64,000 nt of DNA, from assembly GCA_000381585.1 (NCBI GenBank), contig KB906740.1, forward strand, positions 186,001-250,000, written 5' to 3'. The position numbers and the translations under genes are program-made. Under the pieces are notes generated by a model. The model did not search any database and was not told the origin of the DNA. It saw only the letters and a program-made list of their open reading frames with translations. Positions 18,183 through 26,820 of this stretch are shown one piece after another; within the stretch, counting starts at the first letter, position 1, and the number at the start of each line of letters is the position of its first letter. The stretch is from Acidobacteriaceae bacterium KBS 83 (GTDB lineage Bacteria > Acidobacteriota > Terriglobia > Terriglobales > Acidobacteriaceae).

Positions 18183-18935
18183 ATGAAGCTAGTTGAAAAA
18201 TCCTTCATGCGCCCGCTCCTGTTCGGAACGATGGTGGCTGCGATAACAATGCAGTCCGGACGCGCGCGGGCTCAGCAGGCGACTACTCCCGCCGGGGGAA
18301 ACGACGTTACGGCCATCGACATCCTGCTTGATCCGGACGCAACGATGATCCAACACGCCCAGGCGGCCAATGCCCGACTCCTCCAGAATTACCCGAAGGG
18401 TTTCGCATTGGGCGGCATACACACACCACATATCTCAACGCTGCAGCGGTATGTCAAAACAGCAGACCTTCCCAAAGTGTATGCAGCAGCCGATAAAGTG
18501 TTTGCGAAGGAGAATCCAACCAGTTGGAAGCTTAAGGCGTTCAAGTATTACTACATACCTGACAAACCCTTGGGGCTCGGCGGCATCGTGATTGAACCAA
18601 CAGCCGACCTGCTCAGGCTACAGCAGGAATTGATTGATGCAGTCACGCCGTACACGGCGTCCACAGGGAGTGCCGCCGCATTCGTCACCACTCCCGAGGA
18701 CCCGGATATCATCCCGCCGCTGATTCATTACGTCGAAGTGTTCGTTCCCGAGCACAGCGGAGAGCATTACAGCCCGCATGTCACGATTGGCTTAGGCACT
18801 ATGGACTTTTTGAACGCCATGGTTGCCGCGCCATTCGAAGACTTTACCTTCTCGCCCGTTGGAGCATCCGTCTATCACCTCGGGAACTACGGCACTGCAA
18901 TGAAGAAATTGCATTCCATCCCGCTCAAGAAGTGA
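18183..18935 (+). CDS. secreted 2H phosphoesterase-like protein
   Basis: Protein of 250 aa with an N-terminal signal peptide ending near ARAQQ. Two H-x-S/T motifs about 125 residues apart, HIST after GGIHTP and HVTIG near the C-terminus, are the hallmark of the 2H superfamily (2'-5' RNA ligase / cyclic phosphodiesterase fold). The ATG at 18183 precedes the signal peptide directly. Export makes an RNA-repair role unlikely; a periplasmic cyclic phosphodiesterase is a better guess. It sits alone, flanked by short repeats. Confidence 0.78.
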   Translation: MKLVEKSFMRPLLFGTMVAAITMQSGRARAQQATTPAGGNDVTAIDILLDPDATMIQHAQAANARLLQNYPKGFALGGIHTPHISTLQRYVKTADLPKVYAAADKVFAKENPTSWKLKAFKYYYIPDKPLGLGGIVIEPTADLLRLQQELIDAVTPYTASTGSAAAFVTTPEDPDIIPPLIHYVEVFVPEHSGEHYSPHVTIGLGTMDFLNAMVAAPFEDFTFSPVGASVYHLGNYGTAMKKLHSIPLKK

Positions 18936-19005
18936 GCGATATATTTCGCAGAACTGTTCGCTGATATCAGCAAGCAGAGAAAGCACGGAATTACGCTGCC
19001 ACTAA

Positions 19006-19033
19006 GTGCAATGAGGATTTGAATATTGGTCGG
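19006..19033 (+). repeat. dispersed repeat, copy 2 (left part)
   Basis: GTGCAATGAGGATTTGAATA followed by TTGGTCGG matches 19172-19199 with two changes; downstream of this the copies diverge. Confidence 0.7.
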
Positions 19034-19171
19034 GACGGGCAGATTCGACGGTGCCGAACACGGCTACACCGCTCCCCTCGCAAGTCTTTCCTTCTGCGCC
19101 TCCGCTGCGCGGCGTCGTTCTATTGGGGCGCTTCGCGGATCGGCAGTTGCAAAGAACTGCTTCTGCGTGAA

Positions 19172-19215
19172 GTGCGATGAGGATTTAAATATTGGTCGGC
19201 CCTAGTGGACGATTT
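19172..19215 (+). repeat. dispersed repeat, copy 3 (longest)
   Basis: Combines the 28-bp left part shared with 19006-19033 and the 25-bp core shared with 17307-17331, so it links the other two copies as one element family. Confidence 0.7.
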
Positions 19216-20104
19216 TCGAACTTTTGACCCTGCGCAGAAGGGACTCTTAGGGTTCCTGAGCCCTGGCTGAAGCCGCGGTAAAAGGGCCCTTGAACGGGCT
19301 GACCGATAGGACCCAATCGGTAGTGGAACCGGGGCCAGGGTGGTGCGCGGAAACGTGAAGGGACGGCACTCTGATCGGTTGCGAAGGCCAACAAGGACTT
19401 GGAAGCCGGCGGACGGGGACATTTGGCTGATGAGCCTGTTGAGCATTGAAGTCTGATCGTCGCGAAACAGGGCGGCGGAGCTCGGCCAGCTCCGCGCGAC
19501 TCGATGAACAGAAGGTCCGAACCGATCGCGCATGTCTGCGATCCAGGGAAGCCGGAGCGGATAGCGAATTCCTGAACCGGTTGGCTTTTGCTGCGTCCAA
19601 GAGAGGTGCGGAGAGAATGCGAGCCTCCGACCCCTGGTCCCGAAGATTGCGTTCCACAATTCTGTATTCTTTGGACAGAGCTGTAGGCCCTTGTTTTGCG
19701 AGGATTTGTCCGCCTTCAGGCAAATGGTTCTCAGCGCCAAAACAAGTGCTTCTAAACGGGCACAGGGCACAAATGTGGGCACACTAGCAACGCCCAACGC
19801 GGTAGTCCTCGAAAGGCGCTCAAAACCAGCAAGGAGGACGCTACTCTCCCAGGAAGGTTGTACCAGTCTTCATTGTCCCGATCTGGCACCACTCTTTGTC
19901 AATGCCAATTTCCCGTAAGTCATTGATTGCACTTAGCTTTTTAGTGCCATATCCGATGCGGCTCGGGTGTAGTATTAAGGTATCCCTTGGGCACCGCAGT
20001 GCTGGTTTTATATTTGACACTCTGGTGCCATTAGGTGCATCTTATGGATGTACTCGCAGGAAGGAATTCCTGCTAAACCCTCAACCAGGGAATAATATGG
20101 TGAG

Positions 20105-20129
20105 AAGGGGTCGCCTTGAGCGACCCTTT
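20105..20129. terminator. hairpin downstream of the 20132-20719 gene
   Basis: AAGGGGTCGC, loop CTTGA, then GCGACCCTTT forms a 10-bp stem with one mismatch, three bases past the end of the minus-strand gene. The T-run is short, so termination strength is uncertain. Confidence 0.55.
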
Positions 20130-20131
20130 CG

Positions 20132-20719
20132 CTATTTGGCCCATAGGATAACGGCCAATTCTTCCTTCTTAAACCGTTCACGGGGGAAGATTGTGACCGG
20201 CATCCGGGTCTTTCCCGCGATAGCGCATATGAGAACCCGATACCTCGGCCTCTTATCGGAGCCGAACTTTCCGATATAGGCTTCGCCCGGATTGGCCTTT
20301 CCCATCGGCTGCCAATTTGGCACGATCATCCATGGCGATTCGATGATCGTTCGAGCGGCAGAAAGCTCTCGCGCGCGTTGTCGCTCGAAGTTGGCGGGCC
20401 AGTGCTTCGAGCCATGGAAAATCTTCAATTCACCTGCCCTTATTTGCTGGACGGCCCTCCCGCGATGCTTGGGCTCCTTCTGGTACCTGTCGGTAAGTTT
20501 GATTAGGTGGATGAAGTCCTCGTGCCTGAACTCGACGAGATTCCCGCGGCAATCTCGAATTTCTGGCCGACACAGATTCCGATCGTACCAATTGAACAGA
20601 TCCAGCATTGAATCGAGAGGAAGGAGATCAGGTGCTCCCTCCAGAGGTTCAGCATCCCCCGCTACCTCCTCCTCAGCCTGCTGATTGTCCATTGGTCTGG
20701 AACTTGTCACTGCACACAT
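20132..20719 (-). CDS. conserved hypothetical protein, possible PBECR-like domain
   Basis: Protein of 195 aa, cytoplasmic, no signal. The N-terminal half has a DLFNWYDRNLCRPEIRDCRG segment and the C-terminal half a strand-rich part (SPWMIVPNW, EAYIGKF, YRVLICAI, PVTIFPRERF). The ending, a basic domain with alternating strands and a late Arg/Lys cluster, is reminiscent of phage-type barnase/EndoU/RelE-like (PBECR) nuclease domains, but no catalytic set can be assigned by eye. It is divergent from the small zinc-ribbon genes and may belong to the same accessory cluster. Confidence 0.6.
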   Translation of the reverse strand: MCAVTSSRPMDNQQAEEEVAGDAEPLEGAPDLLPLDSMLDLFNWYDRNLCRPEIRDCRGNLVEFRHEDFIHLIKLTDRYQKEPKHRGRAVQQIRAGELKIFHGSKHWPANFERQRARELSAARTIIESPWMIVPNWQPMGKANPGEAYIGKFGSDKRPRYRVLICAIAGKTRMPVTIFPRERFKKEELAVILWAK

Positions 20720-20817
20720 TTTAGTGCTCTCCGGAAAACTAGCCTGTGGGAACCCTGGACAGGGGAATTTTCGCCTTTTCTTTGCCTTTCCACATCCTAT
20801 GGAGCTAGGCTGCCGGA

Positions 20818-21003
20818 ATGCGAGTTTTCCTTCATCAGCGGCAAGCTCTCGTTCGGTGCAAAGTCTGTCGCGCCGCCATTCCCAGCCTTACGCGCGGGCG
20901 GCCCATGCTCCCCACTCCGGTCCTCTGCAACGTCTGCGGAGCCAAACGCGCCTACCGGCCATCGGAAGTCTTCATTGGCACGATCCGACGTGTCTGGAAG
21001 TAG
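20818..21003 (+). CDS. small zinc-ribbon protein
   Basis: Protein of 61 aa with two C-x2-C knuckles (VRCKVCRA and VLCNVCGA) separated by about 25 residues, then a basic tail. Ribosome site weak (GGAGCTAGG region is distant). It is followed 14 bases later by another Cys-rich small protein on the same strand. Role unknown; similar in build to the zinc-ribbon protein at 2957-3151. Confidence 0.55.
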   Translation: MRVFLHQRQALVRCKVCRAAIPSLTRGRPMLPTPVLCNVCGAKRAYRPSEVFIGTIRRVWK

Positions 21004-21016
21004 ACAGGGCGGTCCC

Positions 21017-21397
21017 GTGGAAGCGAATGACAGCCCTCCATACCGGCACTGGCATGTTGTCTGCGCAGCGTGCGGCAAGATCGCTCTCGCGCGTCCTCGT
21101 GCACCCCGTCGCGAGATCGAGCCGGTGGAACACAACCCCGTGGTGAAGTGTCAGCACTGCGAGGACACACGCCAATACCTAACGAAAGACTGCTTTCTGG
21201 CGCCTCTCTCCGTAGCAGGCTCGACAGACAAATCAGCGGGAGCCCTTGCGGTGGTGGCCGGTCTCATCGCGGCTGTGAAACAGGCGCGGGTGGAATCGGG
21301 AGAATTGCAGAGCCGGAGCCCGCGGGTGAGGTCGGCAATCGCTGACTCGATTACGATCGCAAAGATGGTGATTGCGGAGGCGAAAACGCGGCAATGA
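21017..21397 (+). CDS. small protein with N-terminal zinc ribbon and C-terminal helix
   Basis: Protein of 126 aa from the GTG at 21017 (AGGGCGG upstream). It has VVCAACGKIALA and VVKCQHCEDTRQY knuckles in the first 50 residues and an Ala-rich, probably helical C-terminal half. An upstream TTG (20975) would overlap the previous gene. Its last codons overlap the start of a 34-aa gene (ATGA). Probably nucleic-acid or protein binding; I cannot name the family. Confidence 0.6.
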   Translation: MEANDSPPYRHWHVVCAACGKIALARPRAPRREIEPVEHNPVVKCQHCEDTRQYLTKDCFLAPLSVAGSTDKSAGALAVVAGLIAAVKQARVESGELQSRSPRVRSAIADSITIAKMVIAEAKTRQ

Positions 21398-21498
21398 CGA
21401 ATCAGCAGATAGAGGCGGAGGCGTTGCGCATCGTCGAAGAGGTGGCTCGCAGAAAATCCGATCTCGAACTGACCGAATACCATGACGAAGTTCGTTAA
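21394..21498 (+). CDS. 34-aa acidic peptide, coupled by ATGA overlap
   Basis: MTNQQIEAEALRIVEEV and so on to TAA at 21496, mostly acidic helix. The start overlaps the stop of the previous gene by four bases, typical of coupled genes. Too short to classify. Confidence 0.45.
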   Translation: MTNQQIEAEALRIVEEVARRKSDLELTEYHDEVR

Positions 21499-21519
21499 CG
21501 TGCCGACCATCCGCCCGGA

Positions 21520-21612
21520 ATGAAGATGCGGGATCACAACGCAATCGTCCGTGGGGCGATGCGTGAGGCCATCCGTCGAGGGATTTTCTGCGTCCACAGC
21601 GTGGTGAGGTGA
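21520..21612 (+). CDS. 30-aa basic peptide upstream of SRAP gene
   Basis: MKMRDHNAIVRGAMREAIRR and ten further residues. It ends 5 bases before the SRAP start, and its 3' end carries the GAGGTGA ribosome site of that gene. A leader or coupling peptide is possible; it may also be chance. Confidence 0.35.
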   Translation: MKMRDHNAIVRGAMREAIRRGIFCVHSVVR

Positions 21613-21617
21613 CTGCT

Positions 21618-22355
21618 TTGTGCGGAAGGTATGTTAGACGATCAGACAAGCAACGCATCACCGAACACTTCGCTGTTCATGGCCCGTCTCTGCCTGACTT
21701 TGGGCCGAGCTGGAACGTCGCGCCCCAGACCTTCCAACCCATCGTCCGGTTGAATCGCGACACCGGAGAGCGCGAGCTGGTGCTCATGCGGTGGGGCCTT
21801 ATCCCCTTTTGGGCCAAAGACCCGAGCATCGGACTCCGCACGATCAACGCGAAAGCCGAAACGGTTACGACAGCACCCGCGTTCAGGGAGGCGATCCAAT
21901 TCCGCCGCTGTCTCGTTCCTGCGGATGCGTTCTACGAATGGCAGAAGCTGGATGCAAAAACAAAGCAGCCCTTCGCGATTGGGATGAAAGACGGCCAACC
22001 TTACGCGCTGGCGGGATTATGGGAGAAGTGGAAGGATCGCAAGGCTGGTGGAGAGTTGCTGACATTCACGGTGATCACTACTGACCCGAATGAGGTTGTG
22101 CAGCCGCTCCACGACCGAATGCCTGTCATCATCCCAGAACGCGATTATGACCGCTGGTTGAAAGCTGATCCAGAGCGTCCCCCGATTGACCTGCTTCGTC
22201 CTTTCGAGGCGGACAAGATGACAGCGTGGAGAGTGGACAAGGCTGTGGGCAATGTGAAGAACGATTCGCCGGAGTTGATCGAGCCGGCTTCAGCAACGCC
22301 CGAATCGTCGGAAAATCGCTCCCCAGATACTCCAGGATTGCTATTCGGCGCGTAG
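21618..22355 (+). CDS. yedK: SOS response-associated peptidase (SRAP, YedK/HMCES family)
   Basis: Protein of 245 aa. The TTG at 21618 is the start because it gives MCGRY, placing the catalytic Cys at position 2 after Met removal, with GAGGTGA 6 bases upstream. The other SRAP residues are in place: WNVAP (32-36), Asn77 in TINAKAET, Glu107 in ADAFYEWQ and His165 in PLHDRMPVI. The protein forms a thiazolidine crosslink to abasic sites in single-stranded DNA and shields them. The C-terminal 30 residues are a Ser/Pro-rich tail. It lies at the end of a run of tiny zinc-binding genes and overlaps a convergent gene by 15 bases. Confidence 0.95.
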   Translation: MCGRYVRRSDKQRITEHFAVHGPSLPDFGPSWNVAPQTFQPIVRLNRDTGERELVLMRWGLIPFWAKDPSIGLRTINAKAETVTTAPAFREAIQFRRCLVPADAFYEWQKLDAKTKQPFAIGMKDGQPYALAGLWEKWKDRKAGGELLTFTVITTDPNEVVQPLHDRMPVIIPERDYDRWLKADPERPPIDLLRPFEADKMTAWRVDKAVGNVKNDSPELIEPASATPESSENRSPDTPGLLFGA

Positions 22356-22580
22356 CGTTTCCATTTCGGCCTTGGCACGTCTGGCGTGGGCCGCTCTTTG
22401 CGCTGCTCTCTTCCTTCCTTCGACGGTGCGCCTGTCGAATGGGTCTCCGAACTTGACCGGCTTGTGGACTTTGCCGTCCTCGTAACCAGAGTTTGCAGCA
22501 CGGGTGCATGCCAGATCCGCAGCGGCGTTGCCGGCGTCTCGTCTCCGGTGTGAGAGAAGTCGCAGAATCAGTGCATGCAT
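22341..22580 (-). CDS. small basic hypothetical protein
   Basis: Protein of 79 aa, starting MHALILRLLSHRRR at an ATG with GGGGAAG upstream, and ending in a Lys/Arg/Ala-rich helix (EGRKRAAQRAAHARRAKAEM). Its 3' end overlaps the SRAP gene by 15 bases. Charge suggests nucleic-acid binding. Not recognised; kept because of the ribosome site. Confidence 0.4.
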   Translation of the reverse strand: MHALILRLLSHRRRDAGNAAADLACTRAANSGYEDGKVHKPVKFGDPFDRRTVEGRKRAAQRAAHARRAKAEMETLRAE

Positions 22581-22817
22581 ACAACTTCCCCTTTCCGTTG
22601 ATTCAAACCTTGCAGCCGGCTTGCGGCGCTTCCTGCGCTGCACCAGCCTGCCTTCCTTGGAGACCACTCAAACCTCTGCACAAAAGTTGAGTCTCGATCG
22701 CAGGAAGGATTTTGCGAAGTGTCGGCTACCGGACGGAACCCAGTAAACCCTCGTCGTAGCTTCTGATATCAAAATCGGAGCAATGGCTGTTCAGCCCTAC
22801 TCCAAAGGGACGAAGCT

Positions 22818-23030
22818 ATGGACTTTCCGCTCATATCTAAACCCTTCCCCCATCGAAAAAACCCAGACGGAACCTTTGATTCCATCTGCCCTGTTTGCTT
22901 CCTAACTGTCGCGCGCCGACGGGAGGAAATGCAGCTTCGCGAGATAGAGCTAAGACATGTATGTGAGTTACAGTACCTGGGATTTGATAGCACCGGGATT
23001 GACCTTTCAAATCTCCACAGCCAGGAGTAG
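22818..23030 (+). CDS. small Cys/His protein, acidobacterial type
   Basis: Protein of 70 aa: PFPHRKNPDGTFDSICPVCFLTVARR, then ELRHVC. The HR-x2-DGT-x-DSIC-x2-CFLTVA pattern is one I associate with a short conserved family found in Acidobacteriota; it probably binds one zinc ion through C-x2-C and the later H/C pair. Function unknown. Lies alone in a gene-poor stretch. Confidence 0.65.
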   Translation: MDFPLISKPFPHRKNPDGTFDSICPVCFLTVARRREEMQLREIELRHVCELQYLGFDSTGIDLSNLHSQE

Positions 23031-23179
23031 CAACCGCTTCCGCGCGGCCCGCGTTTACGAGGGATCAGGTATTTCACGCGCGGTCAACCGCGCGGTGGGT
23101 CCGGTGACCGGCTTCGGGGGAGGACAGAGAGACCGGCCCACCCGCGCCAACTACCAGGCGGCTTTCGGATCGCCTTGAC

Positions 23180-23368
23180 CTAAGCTGAAAGCGCCTGAGA
23201 GAAGCTAGGGTGAGACTTGGGAACGAATGGCTTTGCTTCTCTGTAGATTCCGAGAGCGTTGAGATGTCTGCATGGCTTATTAGTCTTCTGAAAATAGCTG
23301 CAATCACAACTCCGACGATCCAAAGAGATGTTGTACCAAGCACTGCCGGTGAAGGATTTCAGGCGCAC
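23180..23368 (-). CDS. small SWIM-type zinc finger protein
   Basis: Protein of 62 aa from GTG 23368, preceded by a strong AAAGGAGG site (about 23379-23386 on the complement). The motif SCDCSYFQKTNKPCRHLNAL fits the SWIM finger CxCx(n)CxH. SWIM domains occur in MuDR-like transposases, SWI2/SNF2 helicases and RecA-regulators (Shu2/Sws1), where they bind DNA or proteins. Here the domain stands alone. Probably real despite its size. Confidence 0.6.
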   Translation of the reverse strand: MRLKSFTGSAWYNISLDRRSCDCSYFQKTNKPCRHLNALGIYREAKPFVPKSHPSFSQALSA

Positions 23369-23631
23369 AAGATCAAGCCTCCTTTTGGTTAAGGGGCCTT
23401 CGCGGGTGGATTCAAAAGCACCCTGTGTATTTATTTAGTTGTATTAGTTAGATGCAATTGAGAACTTGCTTGACTTTTAGAGTTACCCAGATTTGCTCTA
23501 GTTATAGTCACTTATTGCGCCTGGAGAATCGATGCCTCAGCCGAGGACCGCTTTCCGCTAAGTACGTGAACGATGTTGTTGCTCGCTCCGTTCGCTTCTA
23601 TCAGGAAGTGTTCGGATTCGGTCAGATCTTC

Positions 23632-25920
23632 CTAGCGGAAGTACTCTACCATCTTGATCGCGCTCTGGGGATCGAACTGAGTGTAGAAGACGGTGCGCCC
23701 GTCTCGCGACGCGCTCAGGCTGGGCTGCCAATCACTGGGTTTCTGTTCAAGCGACAGGACTCGCGCAATGCGGCGGGTGGCGAAGTTGTAGAACTCGATC
23801 GTGGGACGTGGTTCGGCATCGGCGTCGAGCAGGTAGAGTCCGCTCTCTGTAACGGCCCAGTGTCCCCAGTAGCTTACTTGCGGCTTGCCGGTCACCACAA
23901 CCGACTCGTTCCCTCCGCCTGCGGGCATGCTCCATATTCCAGGTTCGTCAAATTTGCTGTAGTAAATCGTGCGCCCGTCGTAGGACTCGAAAGGATCAAA
24001 GCCGCCATGTTCGGTCAGCTGGATCTCTGAACCGTTCCCAAGAGACTGCTTCCAGATCTGCCGGCTTCCTGTACGGCTGGAGGCAAAGTAGATGGACTTG
24101 CCGTCGCGGGACCAACTTGGCACGTAGTTATCCGAGTCACCATGCGTGATCGCATGAAGATTCCTTCCTTCCGCATCGACGACGTAGATGTCCTTGTGAT
24201 CCTCTATATCGGCGTCGAAGGCGATCCATCCTCCATCGGGCGACCAGCGTGGAGTGCCCGCGTGCGCGCCTATATTCGTCAGTTGCATGGGATGATCGCC
24301 GTCAGTACTGTTCAGCCAGATCTGGCCTGTCCCGGAACGGTTTGATTGGAGCGCCAGGAGCGTCCCGTCTGGAGAGGGCTGCGCACTATCCTCCAGGAAC
24401 TGTGAATAGATGAGCTTCCTTGTACGAAGCACCGGACCGCCTGCATTTGAGAGATCCGCTCGCCAGATTACCGCGGGAAGATAGTGACTGGAAGAACTCC
24501 CAGCCTGCCTCTCTGCATAGGCGAGCTTCCGCCCGTCCGGGGAGATGGATCCCAATCCCGGGTAGACCATCTCAGGTTCGACCGGGCCGCCTGCGGCCGG
24601 CACCCTCCAGGCGCGCACCATGTTTCCCCGGTTGGAATAGAAGACGATGTCCTTGCTGTCGGGCGTCCACATCGGCTGCCATATGCCATCTCTTCCGGAA
24701 GCGAGGCGCCTCGGTGCTTCGCCAGAGAGCGGTACGGCATGCATCTCGCTATAACCTGAGTCGGGAAAGTGCGAAAATGCAACCGTTCGTCCGTCAGGGG
24801 AGAGCGCATTGTCGGCGGCAAAGTCTCCGGAAGATCCCGCCGCCAGACAGCGCTTCTGGCCGGTTGCGAGAGAGAAGAGCACAACGCCGCGCGGTCCACC
24901 GGGGGTGCACTGGTCGAGCATCACCATGGACTTGCTGTCCGAAGTCCAGGAAGGCCGCCCCGCGACCCAGTCGCGGCACGGCGAGTTCGTCAGTCTACGC
25001 TCAGCACCGCCGAGTGCGGGGACCGTGTAGACCCCATCGCGTTCGCCATTGCAGCGTGAAAAGGCAATCTCCCGCCCATCCGGCGACCACTGCGGTGGTC
25101 CGGGAACACCATCGCCGCTCTTGTGGTGTGTGAGTTGCAGCGGCGTCTCGCCCCCCACCAGCTGCACATAGATGTCGTAGTGTTTGCGTTCCACGCCATC
25201 CCAGACGAACGCGATCTGGCGTCCATCCGGCGAAAACGATGGGAAATTCGCGTCTCCGGGCGCGCTCGTGAGAACGGAAGAACGCAGATTCGAAGACATC
25301 ATGTTCGCCTCGCCGGCGGATTGCTTAGGCTGGCTCCCCTTTTGAAAAAGGGCAGATCGACGAGATGCAGATCGAATCAGGGCGGCAATTCCAATTGCAG
25401 ACACGACTAACAGGATCAGAACGGCTACCTTCCTGGAGAGCAGGCTTCGATGGCCTTGCTTCTCGTCAGGCGTGCCGGGAGGAACCGCCACACTGCCATT
25501 GCTCTGTTCCCGCGTGTTGTATACAGGCAGCTCGGGCCCCGCAGTCGATTGAGATGAAGCGCCGCCATTCTGAGGATCGGCCGGGTGGGAGACGGGCGCG
25601 ACAAAGCGATAGCCTTTTCTAGGGACGGTTTCGATGTAGAGAGGCTTGTCGGCCGAATCGCCCAGAACTTCCCGAAGCTTCATGACCGCAGTATTCAGAC
25701 TGTGGTCGAAATCGACGAAGGTGTCGGATGGCCAGAGATGCTGACGCAGTTGCTCCCGCGTGACCATCTGACCGGCGTTCTCCAGCAGCAGGAGGAGAAT
25801 GCGCGCCGGCTGTTCGCGCAGCTTGACGATGGTGCCGTTGCGGCGCAGTTCTCCACTTGGTGCGTCCAGTTCGAAGACGCCGAAGCGCCAGGCCCGTGGC
25901 GTGTTGACCGGCATGCCCAT
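23632..25920 (-). CDS. winged-helix regulator with PD40/TolB sensor domain
   Basis: Protein of 762 aa. The N-terminal OmpR/CadC-type winged helix (about 8-105) has FGVFELDAPSGELRRNG and ends RKGYRFVAPV. One membrane helix (VAVLILLVVSAIGIAAL, about 165-185) follows. The rest is a beta-propeller of PD40 repeats (FSPDGRQIAF, WSPDGREIAFSR, WTPDSKDIVFYS, SPDGTLLALQS and others). This is a one-component membrane regulator with a periplasmic TolB-like domain. ATG 25920 is chosen because GGAGG lies 9 bases upstream and it leads straight into the domain; the frame is open for 76 more codons. It diverges from a secreted-protein gene 243 bases away, a likely target. Confidence 0.88.
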   Translation of the reverse strand: MGMPVNTPRAWRFGVFELDAPSGELRRNGTIVKLREQPARILLLLLENAGQMVTREQLRQHLWPSDTFVDFDHSLNTAVMKLREVLGDSADKPLYIETVPRKGYRFVAPVSHPADPQNGGASSQSTAGPELPVYNTREQSNGSVAVPPGTPDEKQGHRSLLSRKVAVLILLVVSAIGIAALIRSASRRSALFQKGSQPKQSAGEANMMSSNLRSSVLTSAPGDANFPSFSPDGRQIAFVWDGVERKHYDIYVQLVGGETPLQLTHHKSGDGVPGPPQWSPDGREIAFSRCNGERDGVYTVPALGGAERRLTNSPCRDWVAGRPSWTSDSKSMVMLDQCTPGGPRGVVLFSLATGQKRCLAAGSSGDFAADNALSPDGRTVAFSHFPDSGYSEMHAVPLSGEAPRRLASGRDGIWQPMWTPDSKDIVFYSNRGNMVRAWRVPAAGGPVEPEMVYPGLGSISPDGRKLAYAERQAGSSSSHYLPAVIWRADLSNAGGPVLRTRKLIYSQFLEDSAQPSPDGTLLALQSNRSGTGQIWLNSTDGDHPMQLTNIGAHAGTPRWSPDGGWIAFDADIEDHKDIYVVDAEGRNLHAITHGDSDNYVPSWSRDGKSIYFASSRTGSRQIWKQSLGNGSEIQLTEHGGFDPFESYDGRTIYYSKFDEPGIWSMPAGGGNESVVVTGKPQVSYWGHWAVTESGLYLLDADAEPRPTIEFYNFATRRIARVLSLEQKPSDWQPSLSASRDGRTVFYTQFDPQSAIKMVEYFR

Positions 25921-26162
25921 GAGCACGCGCCTCCGGGCTGGAGAAACTTTACACCGTTTCCCGATCGGCAGCCGAGAAGAACTCGAACTGACGATTGATT
26001 CGACGCGCAAATCCTTTCGTATGAAGAGCGGAGAGCGCAATGAGTAAATGATGACGGAATGATCTCCAGAGCATTGAGTGAATTGCGGCAGCGGCTCAGA
26101 TTGCAGATATCCAAGCGGCAGTTGAAGCAGCGCAAGCCGCCGGATCATCGAGGAGGTTCGTC

Positions 26163-26585
26163 ATGTTCCGTACATCGACCATCCTTACCTGCGCAGCTCT
26201 GACATTCTCGCTCGGCGTGGCGATCTCAGGACCAGCGGCAGCACGGGCTCAGTCGGTAACCGTCAGGATTCCATTTAACTTCTCGGCTAACAACCAAAAG
26301 GTACCTGCAGGCATATATCGCATCTCACTGCAGGCCCCGCGATATCTTTCGTTCGTCGACACCCAGTCCACCAAGAAGCAGTACCTGATGCTAGTCGAGC
26401 CCACCGGGGAGCAAAACAGTCAGGATGGGGGACGTCTTACGTTTCGGCGCTATGGAGATAGCAACTATCTTTACCAAGTCTGGATGCCAGGCCAGGGTGA
26501 GGGGCGACAGTTCGTACGCAGCCGGGGCGAGCAGGAGATGCTGCGGGGGCTGAAATCCCCAGCGGTAGAGATATCGATGCGGTAA
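26163..26585 (+). CDS. secreted protein, unknown function
   Basis: Protein of 140 aa with a signal peptide cleaved near ARAQS, then a strand-rich domain (VTVRIPFNFSANNQKVPAGIYRI) of a type common in Acidobacteriota secretomes. GAGGAGG lies 6 bases upstream of the ATG. Divergent from the winged-helix/PD40 regulator, whose start is 243 bases away. No known enzymatic motif. Confidence 0.8.
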   Translation: MFRTSTILTCAALTFSLGVAISGPAAARAQSVTVRIPFNFSANNQKVPAGIYRISLQAPRYLSFVDTQSTKKQYLMLVEPTGEQNSQDGGRLTFRRYGDSNYLYQVWMPGQGEGRQFVRSRGEQEMLRGLKSPAVEISMR

Positions 26586-26820
26586 TGGAGTACGCTCTTT
26601 CTTGCACCGACGGTCAGGTTGCGTCCCCGAGCGGTCATTTGTCATGCCAGCTTTTGGTCAACGGGGGATATTGCCCAGTAGGTTCCAGTAGGTTCTGGTA
26701 CGCAGTCGCAGCAGGTGCTGGTATTTCCAGGGGAGACCGATTCTCATTCACGGAACCGGCTGCCTCAATCTGCTTCCGGTGCGTCAGTCCGAGGCCATCG
26801 GCGAGAGCTATCGCTGCTAA

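Larger units (their letters stand above)
18936..20131. other. 1.2-kb stretch without a convincing gene
   Basis: Frames on both strands are open here but none has a ribosome site with a conserved-looking product. The stretch holds two related repeat copies (19006-19033, 19172-19215) and ends with a hairpin. It may be a decayed gene region at the left edge of the accessory cluster that follows. Confidence 0.5.

Noticed and set aside
19120-19797. 225-codon minus-strand ORF
   Set aside because: Low-complexity Ser/Arg/Pro-rich translation, no ribosome site, overlaps repeats; reads as chance open frame.
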